From: Notamacropus eugenii
Lineage: Eukaryota; Chordata; Mammalia; Diprotodontia; Macropodidae
Reading direction: 5' to 3'
DNA length: 64,000 bases
Assembly (NCBI RefSeq): GCF_028372415.1
Contig: NC_092872.1
Location: 548,140,205 to 548,204,204 of the forward strand
The notes under the pieces were generated by a model, which saw nothing but the letters and a program-made list of their open reading frames with translations, did not search any database and had not been told where the DNA came from. The translations under genes and the position numbers were made by a program. This document shows positions 1-10,126 of this stretch, piece after piece. The first letter of the stretch is position 1; the number at the start of each line of letters is the position of its first letter.

Positions 1-635
1 GAATCCCTGCTCTTCCAAAATCTCACCTTTCTATAAGGTCATTCAGCACCCTTGCTCCATGGACCCCTCCCTCTTTCTGATTAGGGATAGGGGTGGAGTG
101 GAGGGTGAACATCAGTGAGCAGCTCCTAGACCTTCTGTTTAAGGAAGGACTCCAGGGCAGATGCCTCATCATACACCACCTGGCTTCAGGACTTCATACC
201 TTGAACTGCCTCGTACTCTCCCTCTCCACCCCAGACTCCCTCTTCAGCTTCTTTTTATATATTGCTTTCTTCCATTACTTTGTAACCTCCTTGATGACAG
301 ACTGTCTTTTATGGTTCTTTGTAACCTTAGTTCTTAGACATGTTTCTTGTTGTTGTTCAGTTGTTTTAGTCATGTATGACTCTTCATGACCCCATTTTGG
401 GGTTTTCTTGGCAAGGATACTGTGATAGTTTGCATTTCTTTCTCCAGCTAATTTTACAGATGAGGAAACTGAGGCAAACAAGGTGAAGTGACTTGCCCAG
501 GGTCACACAGTAAATAAGCGAGGCCGGATTTGAACTCCGGAGTTGTCTTCCTGACTTTGGTCCTGGCACTCTATCCACAGTGATACCTAGCTTCCTACAG
601 TAGATGCTTAATGTTTATTGTCTGACTGACTGTAA
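1..635 (+). repeat. L2 LINE 3' end split by a SINE
   Basis: Diverged L2 3' sequence. The L2 hallmark 'ctccttgatgacagactgtctttt...' (about 285-340) stops at the SINE at 345 and resumes at about 598 with the terminal part 'agtagatgcttaatgtttattg' of the L2 end. The first 180 bases are weaker but fit the upstream L2 3' region. No coding potential remains. Confidence 0.6.
345..597 (-). mobile_element. Marsupial SINE (Mar1-like, BovB-type tail)
   Basis: Full-length tRNA/CORE SINE read on the minus strand. It has a tRNA-like head with a pol III B-box motif (GTTCAAAT type), the CORE segment 'gtgacttgcccagggtcacacag' in antisense, and a 3' tail of the 'ggcaaaccactccagtatctttgcc...cccaaatggggtcatgaagagtc...gactgaa' type shared with BovB/RTE LINEs. 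It interrupts an L2. Confidence 0.85.
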
Positions 636-639
636 GTCG

Positions 640-775
640 TTACCTGTGTGACCTTGGGTAAGTTATATCCTTTTTGGATCTCAGATATTTTGGCTGTAAA
701 ATGAGGGAGTGGGACTAGGAGACCTTCACAGTCCTGTCCAGCTCTATGTTTGTAATTCTCTGAAATGAGAGTATA
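640..775 (+). repeat. MIR/THER-like CORE-SINE fragment
   Basis: The motif 'tgtgtgaccttgggtaag', then 'ctgtaaaatgagggagtgggactagg' and 'gtccagctctatg', is the CORE and 3' part of a MIR/THER-type SINE. The tRNA head is missing. Confidence 0.65.
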
Positions 776-789
776 CCTTATTTCAGTAA

Positions 790-1400
790 GATATGTTGTT
801 TGTAAATGAGAAAGTCTATAGAAATGGAAAAGGTTGTTTTTATTGAACAGACAAGTAGCAAAAATTACAAGTATTCTTCCTCCCTGCAGCTCTGTCTCAG
901 AGTAGGAGACAGTGAATGTCATGATGTACTAACAGATACAGCCCTTTCTGGAGGTTAGGAGGGTGGAGGTGGATAGACTGTGTGGCCACTGGGGATCTGT
1001 CCCAGATCTGAGGTCCTCTGATGTTAGCACCACCACCAGTGGGAGTTCTGGGATAATGGAGAGTCTCCAGGTGAGGTGTGGCTCTTGACTCAAACCTGAG
1101 TAGCTGTGTATGCCCTTAATGGAGTTGGGTTAGGCTTTAATTAGATGCAAAGTATTTTTAAGACACAGTCTTGTTTTTCCGTCTCACTTGGAGAATCCAT
1201 TAGTGCCCCATCACAGAGCACAATGTTGCTTTGTATTTGAGCTTGAAACCAGCTCTCCAGTTTTATAAAATAATGCCCCCTTTCTCTGAACCTTCTCTGA
1301 CTTCCTTATCTCTCTCTCTCTCTACCTTGCCCCACCCTCCCAGCCTGATGATTTCGAGAACTGTGAGAAATGCTTGCAGTTCTAGGAGAGTCTAAAGATC
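790..1400. other. No gene or recognisable repeat
   Basis: No supported exon or clear repeat here. There is a short (TC)n run near 1310-1322 and otherwise ordinary AT-rich sequence. Confidence 0.5.
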
Positions 1401-2060
1401 CTTTTCAATGCTCTTTAGCTTTCATTTTTACATTGCTCTGGTTTATCTCCTTTCACCTCTCAGGGATCCATCTCTTATAACAAATATTTTTTGTTTGATT
1501 TTTGTTTTAAGTAAGGCAATGGGGGTGAAGAGACTATCAGGGGTCACACACCTAGTAAGTATCAAGTGTCTGAGGCTGGATTTGAACTCAGGTCCTCCTG
1601 ACTCCAGAGTTGGTACTCTAGCCATTGTGCCATCTAGTTGCCCCAACAAATAATTTTTTAAGAGAAAAAATGAGACGAGAAGAAAAAAGTCAACAAAATC
1701 TATCAACATGCTGGGGGAAACCCTGATCTTTTCAGCAATATTTGTTCCTTTGCTGGGGTGCTTTCTCATATCCCTTATTTGGAAACAAACTTACTCTTTA
1801 TAATTTTGAAACATTCATTTTCCCACTATTGTGGGATCACTATTCTTCTCATTTACACTAATGTAGTCACTTTTGCATGTTGTTTTCCTGGCTCTGCTTA
1901 CTTTGTTAGTTTTATTCACATCTTCCAATACTTCTCTGTACTCATCATGTTTATCTTTTCTAACAGAATAGCAATATTACTTTACATTCATGGCCCACAA
2001 TTCAGTTATTTCCAAATGGATAAACCTCTATTGTTACACCCTTTCTTCTCAGACAAGCTC
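1400..2060 (-). mobile_element. Degenerate L1 3' end, split by a SINE
   Basis: Matches, in antisense, the 3' UTR and ORF2 end of the better-preserved L1 at 13.3-19.4 kb: a 'ggctctgcttactttg...' block, then 'catcttccaatacttctctg', then 'gcccacaattcagttatttcc'. A SINE interrupts it at 1494-1645. Heavily decayed. Confidence 0.5.
1494..1645 (-). mobile_element. MON1-like SINE with target-site duplication
   Basis: Short tRNA/CORE SINE without the BovB-type tail, minus strand. The head reads 'ggggcaactagatggcacaatgg' in reverse complement, followed by a B-box-like GTTCAAATCC. AACAAATATTTTTTG-type sequence flanks it on both sides (about 1478-1493 and 1646-1662), a likely target-site duplication. 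Confidence 0.75.
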
Positions 2061-2280
2061 TTAGGAGCTAAGCATTCTCCTGGGGAGGATCCTTCTTGTC
2101 CAATCCAACATCTCATTTTCCCCAAATAATCATGATTTGAAAGGGCATTAGGAAGAATCGTCAGGTGAAAGGGACACCTTGAACATAGTTTCTGGTTTTG
2201 ATCAGTTGTAGATATCCTAAATTCAATTCTATTACATGAATTTGTGTATAAGATACTTGTTATCCTTGTGGCTTCTGTCA

Positions 2281-2570
2281 ATTAAGTATTTATTTAGCCC
2301 CCTACTATGTGCCAAGCCCTGTGTTGTATGATGAAGGTACAAAGACAAAGCATGGAAGCAGTTCTTTGAGGAGCTTAAATTCTATCAGGGGAAGTAACAT
2401 GTATACATCTATACAGATACAAAATAAACATCAGTCAATCAACAAGTATTTATTAAGTGTTATTATGGCTTAGGCACAAGTACAAAGAATAAAGAAATCC
2501 CTGCCCAAATGAGGAGGGGGAACAATAAGTACATATAAAAATATATGGTATGACATAAGTTTAGCAAATA
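2281..2570 (-). repeat. Two L2 3' ends in tandem, antisense
   Basis: Both contain the antisense L2 end: 'tatttatttagccccctactatgtgccaagcc' and again, from about 2430, 'caacaagtatttattaagtgttat...'. Each is followed by the 'gaggagcttaaattctat'-like segment or its remnant. Confidence 0.65.
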
Positions 2571-2572
2571 GG

Positions 2573-3662
2573 TTAGGTTGTAGTCCTTCGTTTTCGAAGA
2601 GGACCAAAATGACATCACCATGATAAAGTGAAGTTTCAGTGTGTCCCACTGTGGCTGATCAGACCAATATGAGCTTGCAATGTTCTACTATAGGTTGGGG
2701 ACAAATAGTCTGTGTGAATATTTCAGGTGGATTCTCCAAATTTGTGAATCCTACATTTACTTTGTGCTGTCTCAATTCTGCTTTGCTCATAGAGCACAGC
2801 ACCCTTTCTGATGTGGGCACGCCTTGCTGAGTGGTCCTGTGCCAGTGTCTCCCATGTTACACAGTCAAATCCAAAGTTCTTGAGAGAGACCTTGAGAGTG
2901 TCCTTGTATCACTTCTTTTCAGCACCATGTGATCTCCTGCCCCATGGGAGTTCTCCATAAAATAGTCTTTTTGGCAAATGTACATTTTGCATTTGAACAA
3001 CATAGCCAGACCATCAGAGCTGCACTCTCTGAAGCACAGTCCGAATGCTTGGCAGTTCAGCTCAAGCAAGGACTTCAGTGTCTGGTACCTTATCCTGCCA
3101 GATAATCCTCAGAATCTTCTAAGACAGTTCAAATGGAAGCAATTCAGTTTCCTGGCATGGTGGTGGTAGATTGCCCATGTTTCACAGGCATACAACAATG
3201 GGGTCAGCACAATGGCTGTGCAGTGCTTCAGTCTGGTAGTCAGTCTAGTACCCCTTCTCTCCCAGACTTTTCTTTGGAGCCTCCTAAACACTGAGCTAGC
3301 TCTGGCAATGTGTGCATCAACCTCATTGTCAATCCCTGGAAAGTACACTATCAAGGTAAGTGAACTTATCCATAGCATTCAAAACTTCTCCATTTGTTGT
3401 AACTGATGGTTCCACTTATGGATGGTGTGCTGGTGGCTGATGGAACACCTGTGCTTTCTTGGTGTTAATTATTAGACCAAAATTAGCACAGGCAGCAGAG
3501 AATCGATCCATACTTTGTTGCATCTCAGCTTCAGAGACTGCATTGAGTGCACAATCATCTGCAAACAGAAAATAATGCCCCAACATTCCCTCCACTTTGG
3601 TCTTGGCTTGTAGTCTTTTCAAATTGAAGAACTTACCCATCAGTATGGTAGTTGACCTTGAT
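2573..3662 (-). mobile_element. RTE-clade LINE, 3' kilobase (copy A, inverted)
   Basis: 5'-truncated RTE-type non-LTR element on the minus strand. It covers the end of the reverse transcriptase (a FADD motif encoded near 3550), the LLYACETW region and the 3' UTR. About 98% identical by eye to the 3' part of the plus-strand element at 9019-10075, with a central stretch of roughly 400 bp without a difference. It shares frame-breaking lesions with that copy: a short deletion after the LSRD codons, and a lost base giving RRF-stop in place of RRIL. It keeps 19 bp near 2837-2856 that the other copy has lost. See findings. Confidence 0.85.
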
Positions 3663-4052
3663 GTTTTTACTTTTTATATCTAGACCATATATCTATTTGG
3701 AGCTTGCCTTAGTATTTGGTGTGAAGTATTGGTCTAAACCTAATTTCTTCCAGACTGCTGTTCCATTTTCTCAGCAGTTTTTGTCAAATAGTGAGTTCTT
3801 ACCCCAGTGGCTTGGGTCTTTGGGTTTGTCAAATGCCAGGTTCCTGGATTCATTTACTTTTCTATATTGTGTAGCTAATCTGTTCCACTGATTGACCTCT
3901 ATATATTTTTTTATAGATTGACCCCTGTTTTTTTTTAACAAGTAGCAAATTGTTTTCATTATTACTGTTTTGGAGTATAACCTGAGATATGATATTGCTG
4001 GGTTCCATTCCTTCTCACTCTTTTTCCTGCTGTTTCACTTGAGATCAGTGAC

Positions 4053-4572
4053 TTTTAAAAATATGGAAAAACTTGAACCTATGAAAGAAGATGCTATCCA
4101 ACTCCAGAGAAAGAAATGACAACTAGAAATTTGCAAAGTCTGGTCTTTCCTATACATATATGTGTGTGTGTGTATGTTTATAGAAATCTATGTACATGAA
4201 TGTGTTTTGTATGTATGTGCATACACATATATGCATATGTGTATGTGTGTATATATATGTATGTGTGTATGTGTGTGTGTGTACCCATTTAATTGTAGCC
4301 TTCTCTAGGATGGGGAGTGAGGAGGAAGAGGGAAAGAAAAAAATAAAGGAAAAAGTATACAACAGAGAATAAAAGAAAACTTAGAAGGAAGCAAAGAAAA
4401 GCTAGGTAGCTTTGATAACAATGTGTACTATTTATTACATATGCTTTCTTGAAGTGAAAATTGATTGTTTTCTATTGAATCCTCCCATGTTCTGCTATGT
4501 ACATGGAAATATTCTTTCTCCCTTTTCTCATTATGTATTTAAGTTTATAATGAATAAAAAATATACAAAAAA
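4053..4572 (+). mobile_element. LINE 3' end inserted in L1-a, with target duplication
   Basis: Plus-strand segment with an L1-type 3' UTR phrase ('gaagatgctatccaactccagag'), an internal (TG/TA)n tract (about 4155-4285) and an A-rich 3' end ('gaataaaaaatatacaaaaaag'). It is bounded by GAGATCAGTGACTTTT (about 4038) and GAGATCTTTGACTTTT (about 4573), a probable target-site duplication of L1-a sequence. Confidence 0.7.
4155..4285. repeat. (TG/TA)n microsatellite
   Basis: Imperfect alternating purine-pyrimidine tract inside the inserted LINE 3' end. Apparent ORFs on both strands across it are artefacts of the repeat. Confidence 0.9.
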
Positions 4573-5606
4573 GAGATCTTTGACTTTTTTGTTCCTCCAA
4601 ATTAATTTTGTTATTATTTTTCCTAGTTCGATAAAATAAACCTGTGATAGTTTAATATGAATTATTAATAAATATATTAATTTAGGTAGTATTGCTATTA
4701 TTTTACATAGACTTGGGCTATCCAGGATTTCTATTTGCTTATTTATTTGTCCATTATTTATTTATTTACTCATTATTTCTGTAAACAGGTTTTTTTTTAA
4801 GTTATATTAGTATAATTCTTGTGGATATCTTGACAGGTAAACTCCAAAGTAGGTTTATACATTCTGTAACTATTTTAAATGGAAGTTTTCTTCTATATCT
4901 TCTTGCTGGGTTTAATTGTTATCATACAGAAATATTGGTGATTTGTGTGGATTTGTTTTATATCCTGCAACTTTCCTGAAATTATTAATTGCTTCAATTA
5001 ATTTTATTTAACTCCCTAGGGTTCTCCAAGTACTCATCATTATATCTGCAAAAGTAAAAAAAAAATTTCTTTGCCTATGCTTATTCTTTCCATTTTTTTC
5101 ATACCTTATTTCTATAGCTAGTACTATACTCAGCTAATACTGAGTCAAATAGAAGTGGAGACAATGGACATCCTTGTTTTATCTCTGATCTTATTGGAAA
5201 GTAACCCTATCACTATTACCTATAATGGTGGCTCCTGGTTTTAGGTATACAATATTTATCATGTTAAGGGAAGGTTCATTTGTTCTTGTTTTCTAGGATT
5301 TTTTAAAATATAAACTTGTATTTTGTCAAAAACTTTTTATCCATGACATTTGACATAATAATATGATTTTTGCTATTCTTGTTTTTAATATGGTTGATTA
5401 TGTTTACAGTTTTTCTAATAACCAACCCTACATTCCTGATTTAAATCCTGGTCATAGTGTATGGTCTTTCTGATATGTTGCTGTAACTTCTTTGCTGATA
5501 TTGTCTTTGAAATATTTGCATTAATGTCCATTAGGGATATGTGTTTATAGTTTTCTTTCTCTGCTTTCACTTTCCTTGATGTAGGTAACAGGATAATATT
5601 TGTCCC

Positions 5607-7226
5607 CTTCCTTGCTCCCCTTCCTTGTACCCTGATGGCCATGGACACTTCCAGCATCTCTGATTAAAAGTGTCTTGTCAACGTGGCAAACCAAGAGATG
5701 TCTCTTGAGGACTAACTACAGAGAGAAGCTACTTGAGCATAAGAAGACTAATGGATGTCTCAAATCATTAAGAGAACAATTGAAAGATCTTATTAAGTCA
5801 TATGAAAAGTCTGAAAATGATCTGTAAGCCTTACAAAATGTTGGGCAGATTGTGGATGAGTTGCCTAAACAAATAATAGAAGAAAAATTCATTGTCAAAG
5901 AGACAAAGGGACAAAGTTATGTTGTGAGTTGTCAGTGTCATCTTGACAAAAGTAATGTGAAGCCAGGGACAAGAGCTGCTTTGGAAATGACTTCACTTGC
6001 TCTCATGAGATATTTTGCCCCCCCCCCCAAAAAAAAATGATCCACTGATTTATAACATGTCTCATGAGGACCCTGGAAATGTTTCTTATCCTGAGAGTGG
6101 AGAGCTAGTTGGTAAATCAGAGAACTGAGAGAATTACCCCTTACAAACCCTGAGTTATTTCAGTGTGTAAGAATAATAACAACAAAAGGTTGTTTGCTAA
6201 ATGGACTACCAGGAACAAGAAAAAACACTCTTGACAAGAGCTGTTGCTAGTCAGCTGCATGGCAATTTTTTAAAGGTTATATCTAGTTCTATTGTAGATG
6301 AATACATTGGTGAAAGTGCCTATTTGATCAGAGAAATGTTCAATTATGTCAGGGATCACTAGCCGTGCATCATTTTCAAGAATAAAATAGATGCTATTGG
6401 TGGCTGTTGTTTTTCTAAGTGTACTTCAGCTGATGGGGAAATTCAGAGAACTCTAATGGAGTCACTGAATCAGATGGATGGATTTGATCCTTTTCACAGA
6501 GCAAAGATGATCATGGCTAAAAACAGACCAGATACATTGGATTCTGTTTTGTTTCATCGAGGAAGATAAAATAGAAAAATACATATTGACTTATCAAATG
6601 AACAAGCAACATTAGACATAATGAAGATTCATGCCAGTTCTATCGCAAAACTAGGTGAAATAGATTATGAAACAATTGTGAAGCTCTTACATGGCTTTAA
6701 TGGAGCAGATCTGAGAAAGTTTGTACTGAATCAGCAAGTATGTTTACAATTCATTCTGATAATTATTTTTTTTGTAAGGAAGATTTCATGAAAGCAACCA
6801 TAAAACTGACTGATTCTAAGAAGTTGGAGACCAAACTAGACAATAAACCTGACCAAGTTATACAACAGAAAAGCTATTATTGCAACTAAAAATAAAGTTG
6901 AGGATAATAACTAAAAGCATATAACATGCAAAGTAATAATTCATTAGTCCTATATACATTACTAGCATGGAAAGTTCACTGGTCAACATATTTGTTGCAG
7001 CAAATTAAATGAGCTACATTAGATAAGGTTTGGTGGTTTTTTAAAAAAATAATTGCTGTGTAAGCAATATATAAAATATTGAGATGTTTTCAGATATCAA
7101 TTTTAAAGAATATTTCTTAATGACATTTTATATTATTTCACTTTTTTCTTCTTCCCAAAGAATTGAATAAAATTTGTTTGATTCAGTCATCTGGTATAGT
7201 AGAAACAAAACAACATATCTGTATAA
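5607..7226 (+). pseudogene. PSMC6: Processed pseudogene of proteasome 26S ATPase subunit PSMC6 (Rpt4)
   Basis: Intronless, decayed copy of the mRNA for PSMC6/Rpt4, an AAA+ ATPase of the 19S regulatory particle. The coding remnant spans about 5683-6853, about 1.17 kb, matching the parent length of about 389 codons. Across shifting frames one can read the N-terminal coiled coil (EKSENDL-like, near 5800), KFIVK...YVV and LDKS...KPGTR (about 5885-5975), [12 protein letters not shown] (about 6050-6090), a damaged Walker A (LPGTRKN for GPPGTGKT, about 6205), a damaged Walker B ([12 protein letters not shown] for IIFMDEIDAIGG, about 6370), QMDGFD (about 6470) and KIDYE...NGAD (about 6660-6710). Many stops and frameshifts, a C10 tract near 6018 and an A-rich run disable it. 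A 3' UTR-like tail with AATAAA at about 7166 and a weak A-rich end follow. It sits inside antisense L1 sequence that resumes at about 7227, so it inserted after that L1. Confidence 0.93.
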
Positions 7227-7854
7227 TAGAAGGAATGTAGTAGGATCCCATCTTTTGTTATTTGTTTGCAAACAGTTTGTGTGATATCAGAATTAATTGT
7301 TCTTTTAAAGTTTGATACAATTTTCTTGTGAATCTATATAGACAGGTTTTTGTTCCTCCCTTTGGGAATTCATCTATGGCTTGTTCCATTTCCTTTTCTG
7401 AGGTTGAGTTGTTTGTGTTATTTCTTTTTCTGTTAATCTAGGTATCTTATGTTTGTGTAAGTATTAGCTTATTTCATTTAAATTGTTTGTTTTATTTGCA
7501 TTTATTTAGTTGTACAGAAATTTTCTAATATTATCCTTCATTTCTCCATTTGTCCTTTTTTTTCATTTTTTGATACTGGTAATTTGACTTTTTCTTTTTA
7601 ATCAAATCAGTTAATGGTTAAATCTTCTTTAAAAAAAATTGCTCCTAATTTTATTTATTTTTTGCTTTCAGTTTCATTAGGCTCTTCTTTGATTGTCAAG
7701 GTTTTTATTTTGGTGTTTAATTGAAATCTTAATATTTGCTGATTTCCTAGCTTTTTAGTTACATGCCCAATTCATTGACCTGTTCTTTCTCTCTTTTACT
7801 TGGGAAAAGTGTTTAAAGATATTAATTTTCCCTTGGGAACTGTATTGCTTCACT

Positions 7855-8105
7855 GAGGATTACTCAGTCTTGAGGCTGACTCAATATTTGGTGAATTCTT
7901 AACTAGATCTACCAAATTATCAGAAGTTCTAGACATACTGCTTGTTGCCCTTCCAGTTCACTCTTGAGACTGCTTCACTTGCATGCTGGTTATCTTGATC
8001 CCTTTTGGTTACCTCCCCTTTTATTTCTAGCTCTCTCTTCATTTATGATCCCATTAAAATGTAATTTTAGTCTTTTGTTGTTGTTATTTTTATATTGCCT
8101 TAGCT
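7855..8105. other. Unassigned segment between L1-a and the RTE element
   Basis: L1-a homology stops near 7855 and RTE coding similarity starts near 8106. The 250 bp between match neither by eye. It may be the upstream part of the RTE element or a separate insertion. Confidence 0.4.
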
Positions 8106-9570
8106 ATGATAGTAACAATCCAAAGCACTTTTATGATTCCCTGAAAACTATTTATGTACCAAAAATCTATGGTGCATCACAACTACTCAGTGCAGATGGA
8201 GTCACATTGATTAGTGATAAGGACATGATCCTACAGAGATGGACTGAACACTTCTATAGTGTTCTCAACAGACCATCATTAACGATGCTGAGGTCATTGA
8301 CCATTTACCTCAGGTTGGAGTCAGTCCCTCCTTAGCTGATCTTCCAACTGAAGAAGAGGTTTTGGGGGCCATTAGGCTCCTTTCATGTGGCAAAGCATCT
8401 GGTGCTGATTCTATTCCAGCTGAGATTTACAAGGCAGGGGGACCATTGCTCATACAATTTTTCAGGTTATATGGCAAGAGGAAATTATCCCCCAGGAATT
8501 CAAGGATGGCTTCATTGTCCATCTCTATAAAGGTAAAGGGAATAGATTGTCCTGCGACAATCACAAGGGAGTCTCTCTCTTAGGTACTGCTGGCAAAATT
8601 CTTGCTAGAGTCCTCTTAATAGACTGATCCTTCACCTGGAAGATGGGCATATACCTGAGAGCCAGTGTGACTTCAGAAAGGGCCAGGAACAGTTGATATG
8701 GTGTTTGCTGCCTGACAACTCCAGGAGAAATGCCAGGAGCAGAATAGAGGCCTGTATATAATGTTTGTAGATCTGACCAAGGCCTTTGACACTGTTAGTC
8801 ATGAGGACTTATGGAAAATTATACCAAAATTTGGTTGTCCAGAGAAGTCATCAATTTCATGATGGCATGTTTGCTTGGATTCTGAATAGTGGACAATGCT
8901 CTCGTGCCTTCCCAGTCACCAATGGAGTGAAACAGGGCTGTGTACTTGCTCCCATGCTTTTTAGCATGATGTTTTCAGTCATGTTGTCAAATGCTTTCAA
9001 GGAGGATGAATACAGCATCAAGGTCAACTACCATACTGATGGTAAGTTCTTCAATTCGAAAAGACTACAAGCCAAGACCAAAGTGAAGGGAATGTTGGGG
9101 CATTATTTTCTGTTTGCAGATGATTGTGCACTCAATGCAGTCTCTGAAGCTGAGATGCAACAAAGTATGGATCGATTCTCTGCTGCCTGTGCTAATTTTG
9201 GCCTAATAATCAACACCAAGAAAGCACAGGTGTTCCATCAGCCACCAGCACACCATCCATAAGTGGAACCATCAGTTACAACAAATGGAGAAGTTTTGAA
9301 TGCTATGGATAAGTTCACTTACCTTGATAGTGTACTTTCCAGGGATTGACAATGAGGTTGATGCACACATTGCCAGAGCTAGCTCAGTGTTTAGGAGGCT
9401 CCAAAGAAAAGTCTGGGAGAGAAGGGGTACTAGACTGACTACCAGACTGAAGCACTGCACAGCCATTGTGCTGACCCCATTGTTGTATGCCTGTGAAACA
9501 TGGGCAATCTACCACCACCATGCCAGGAAACTGAATTGCTTCCATTTGAACTGTCTTAGAAGATTCTGAG
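8106..9570 (+). pseudogene. RTE reverse transcriptase ORF, broken
   Basis: Fragments of an RTE-type ORF2: an ADGVTLISDK...W.EHF segment (8190-8260), the GADSIPAEIYKAGGP motif (8400-8445), DLTKAFDT (8774-8797), NGVKQGC.LAP.LFS.MF (8923-8970) and the catalytic FADD (about 9114-9125), then LLYACETW (about 9484-9507). At least five frameshifts or stops separate them, so no enzyme can be made. The order and spacing are those of RTE/BovB-type reverse transcriptases. The endonuclease domain is not present. Confidence 0.85.
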
Positions 9571-10126
9571 GATTATCTGGCAGGATAAGGTACCAGACAC
9601 TGAAGTCCTTGCTTGAGCTAAACTGCCAAGCATTCGGACTGTGCTTCAGAGAGTGCAACTCTGATGGTCTGGCTATGTTGTTCAGATGCAAAATGTACAT
9701 TTGCCAAAAAGACTATTTTATGGAGAACTCCCATGGGGCAGGAGATCACATGGTGCTGAAAAGAAGTGATACAAGGACACTCTCAAGGTCTCTCTCAAGA
9801 ACTTTGGATTTGACTGGCACAGGACCACTCAGCAGGGCGTGCCCACATCAGAAAGGGTGCTGTGCTCTATGAGCAAAGCAGAATTGAGACAGCACAAAGT
9901 AAATGTAGGATTCACAAATTTGGAGAATCCACCTGAAATATTCACACAGACTATCTGTGCCCAACCTGTGGTAGAGCATTCCAAGCTCATATTGGTGTGA
10001 TCAGCCACAGTGGGACACACTGAAACTTCACTTTATCATGGTGATGTCATTTTGGTCCTCTTCAAAAACTAAGTACAACAGCAATCTATCTGTCTGTCTG
10101 TCTGTCTATCTATCTATTTATTATCT
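8106..10126 (+). mobile_element. RTE-clade LINE (copy B), nested in L1-a
   Basis: 5'-truncated RTE-type LINE on the plus strand with reverse-transcriptase coding sequence, a 3' UTR ending 'tttggtcctcttcaaaaact', and a (TCTG)n(TCTA)n tail (10085-10125), a microsatellite tail being usual for RTE elements. L1-a resumes at about 10129 ('agctgcatcc'), so the RTE inserted into the L1. The orientation is opposite to the host L1 and to RTE copy A. It lacks 19 bp near 9813 that copy A keeps. Confidence 0.88.

Noticed and set aside
1758..2129. 123-codon plus-strand hydrophobic ORF
   Set aside because: It is antisense to a decayed L1 3' end. The apparent membrane character is T-rich codon bias.
5852..6040. 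62-codon ORF that could be taken as a small ATPase-like gene
   Set aside because: It is one undamaged stretch of the PSMC6 processed pseudogene; frames around it are broken.
2573..10126. Explaining the two RTE copies as twin priming or two ordinary insertions
   Set aside because: The copies share inactivating lesions, lie in opposite orientation 5.4 kb apart, and one abuts a truncated L1. Neither model fits without extra steps.
8106..10126. Functional reverse transcriptase gene
   Set aside because: Several motifs are intact but at least five frameshifts or stops separate them and the endonuclease is missing.
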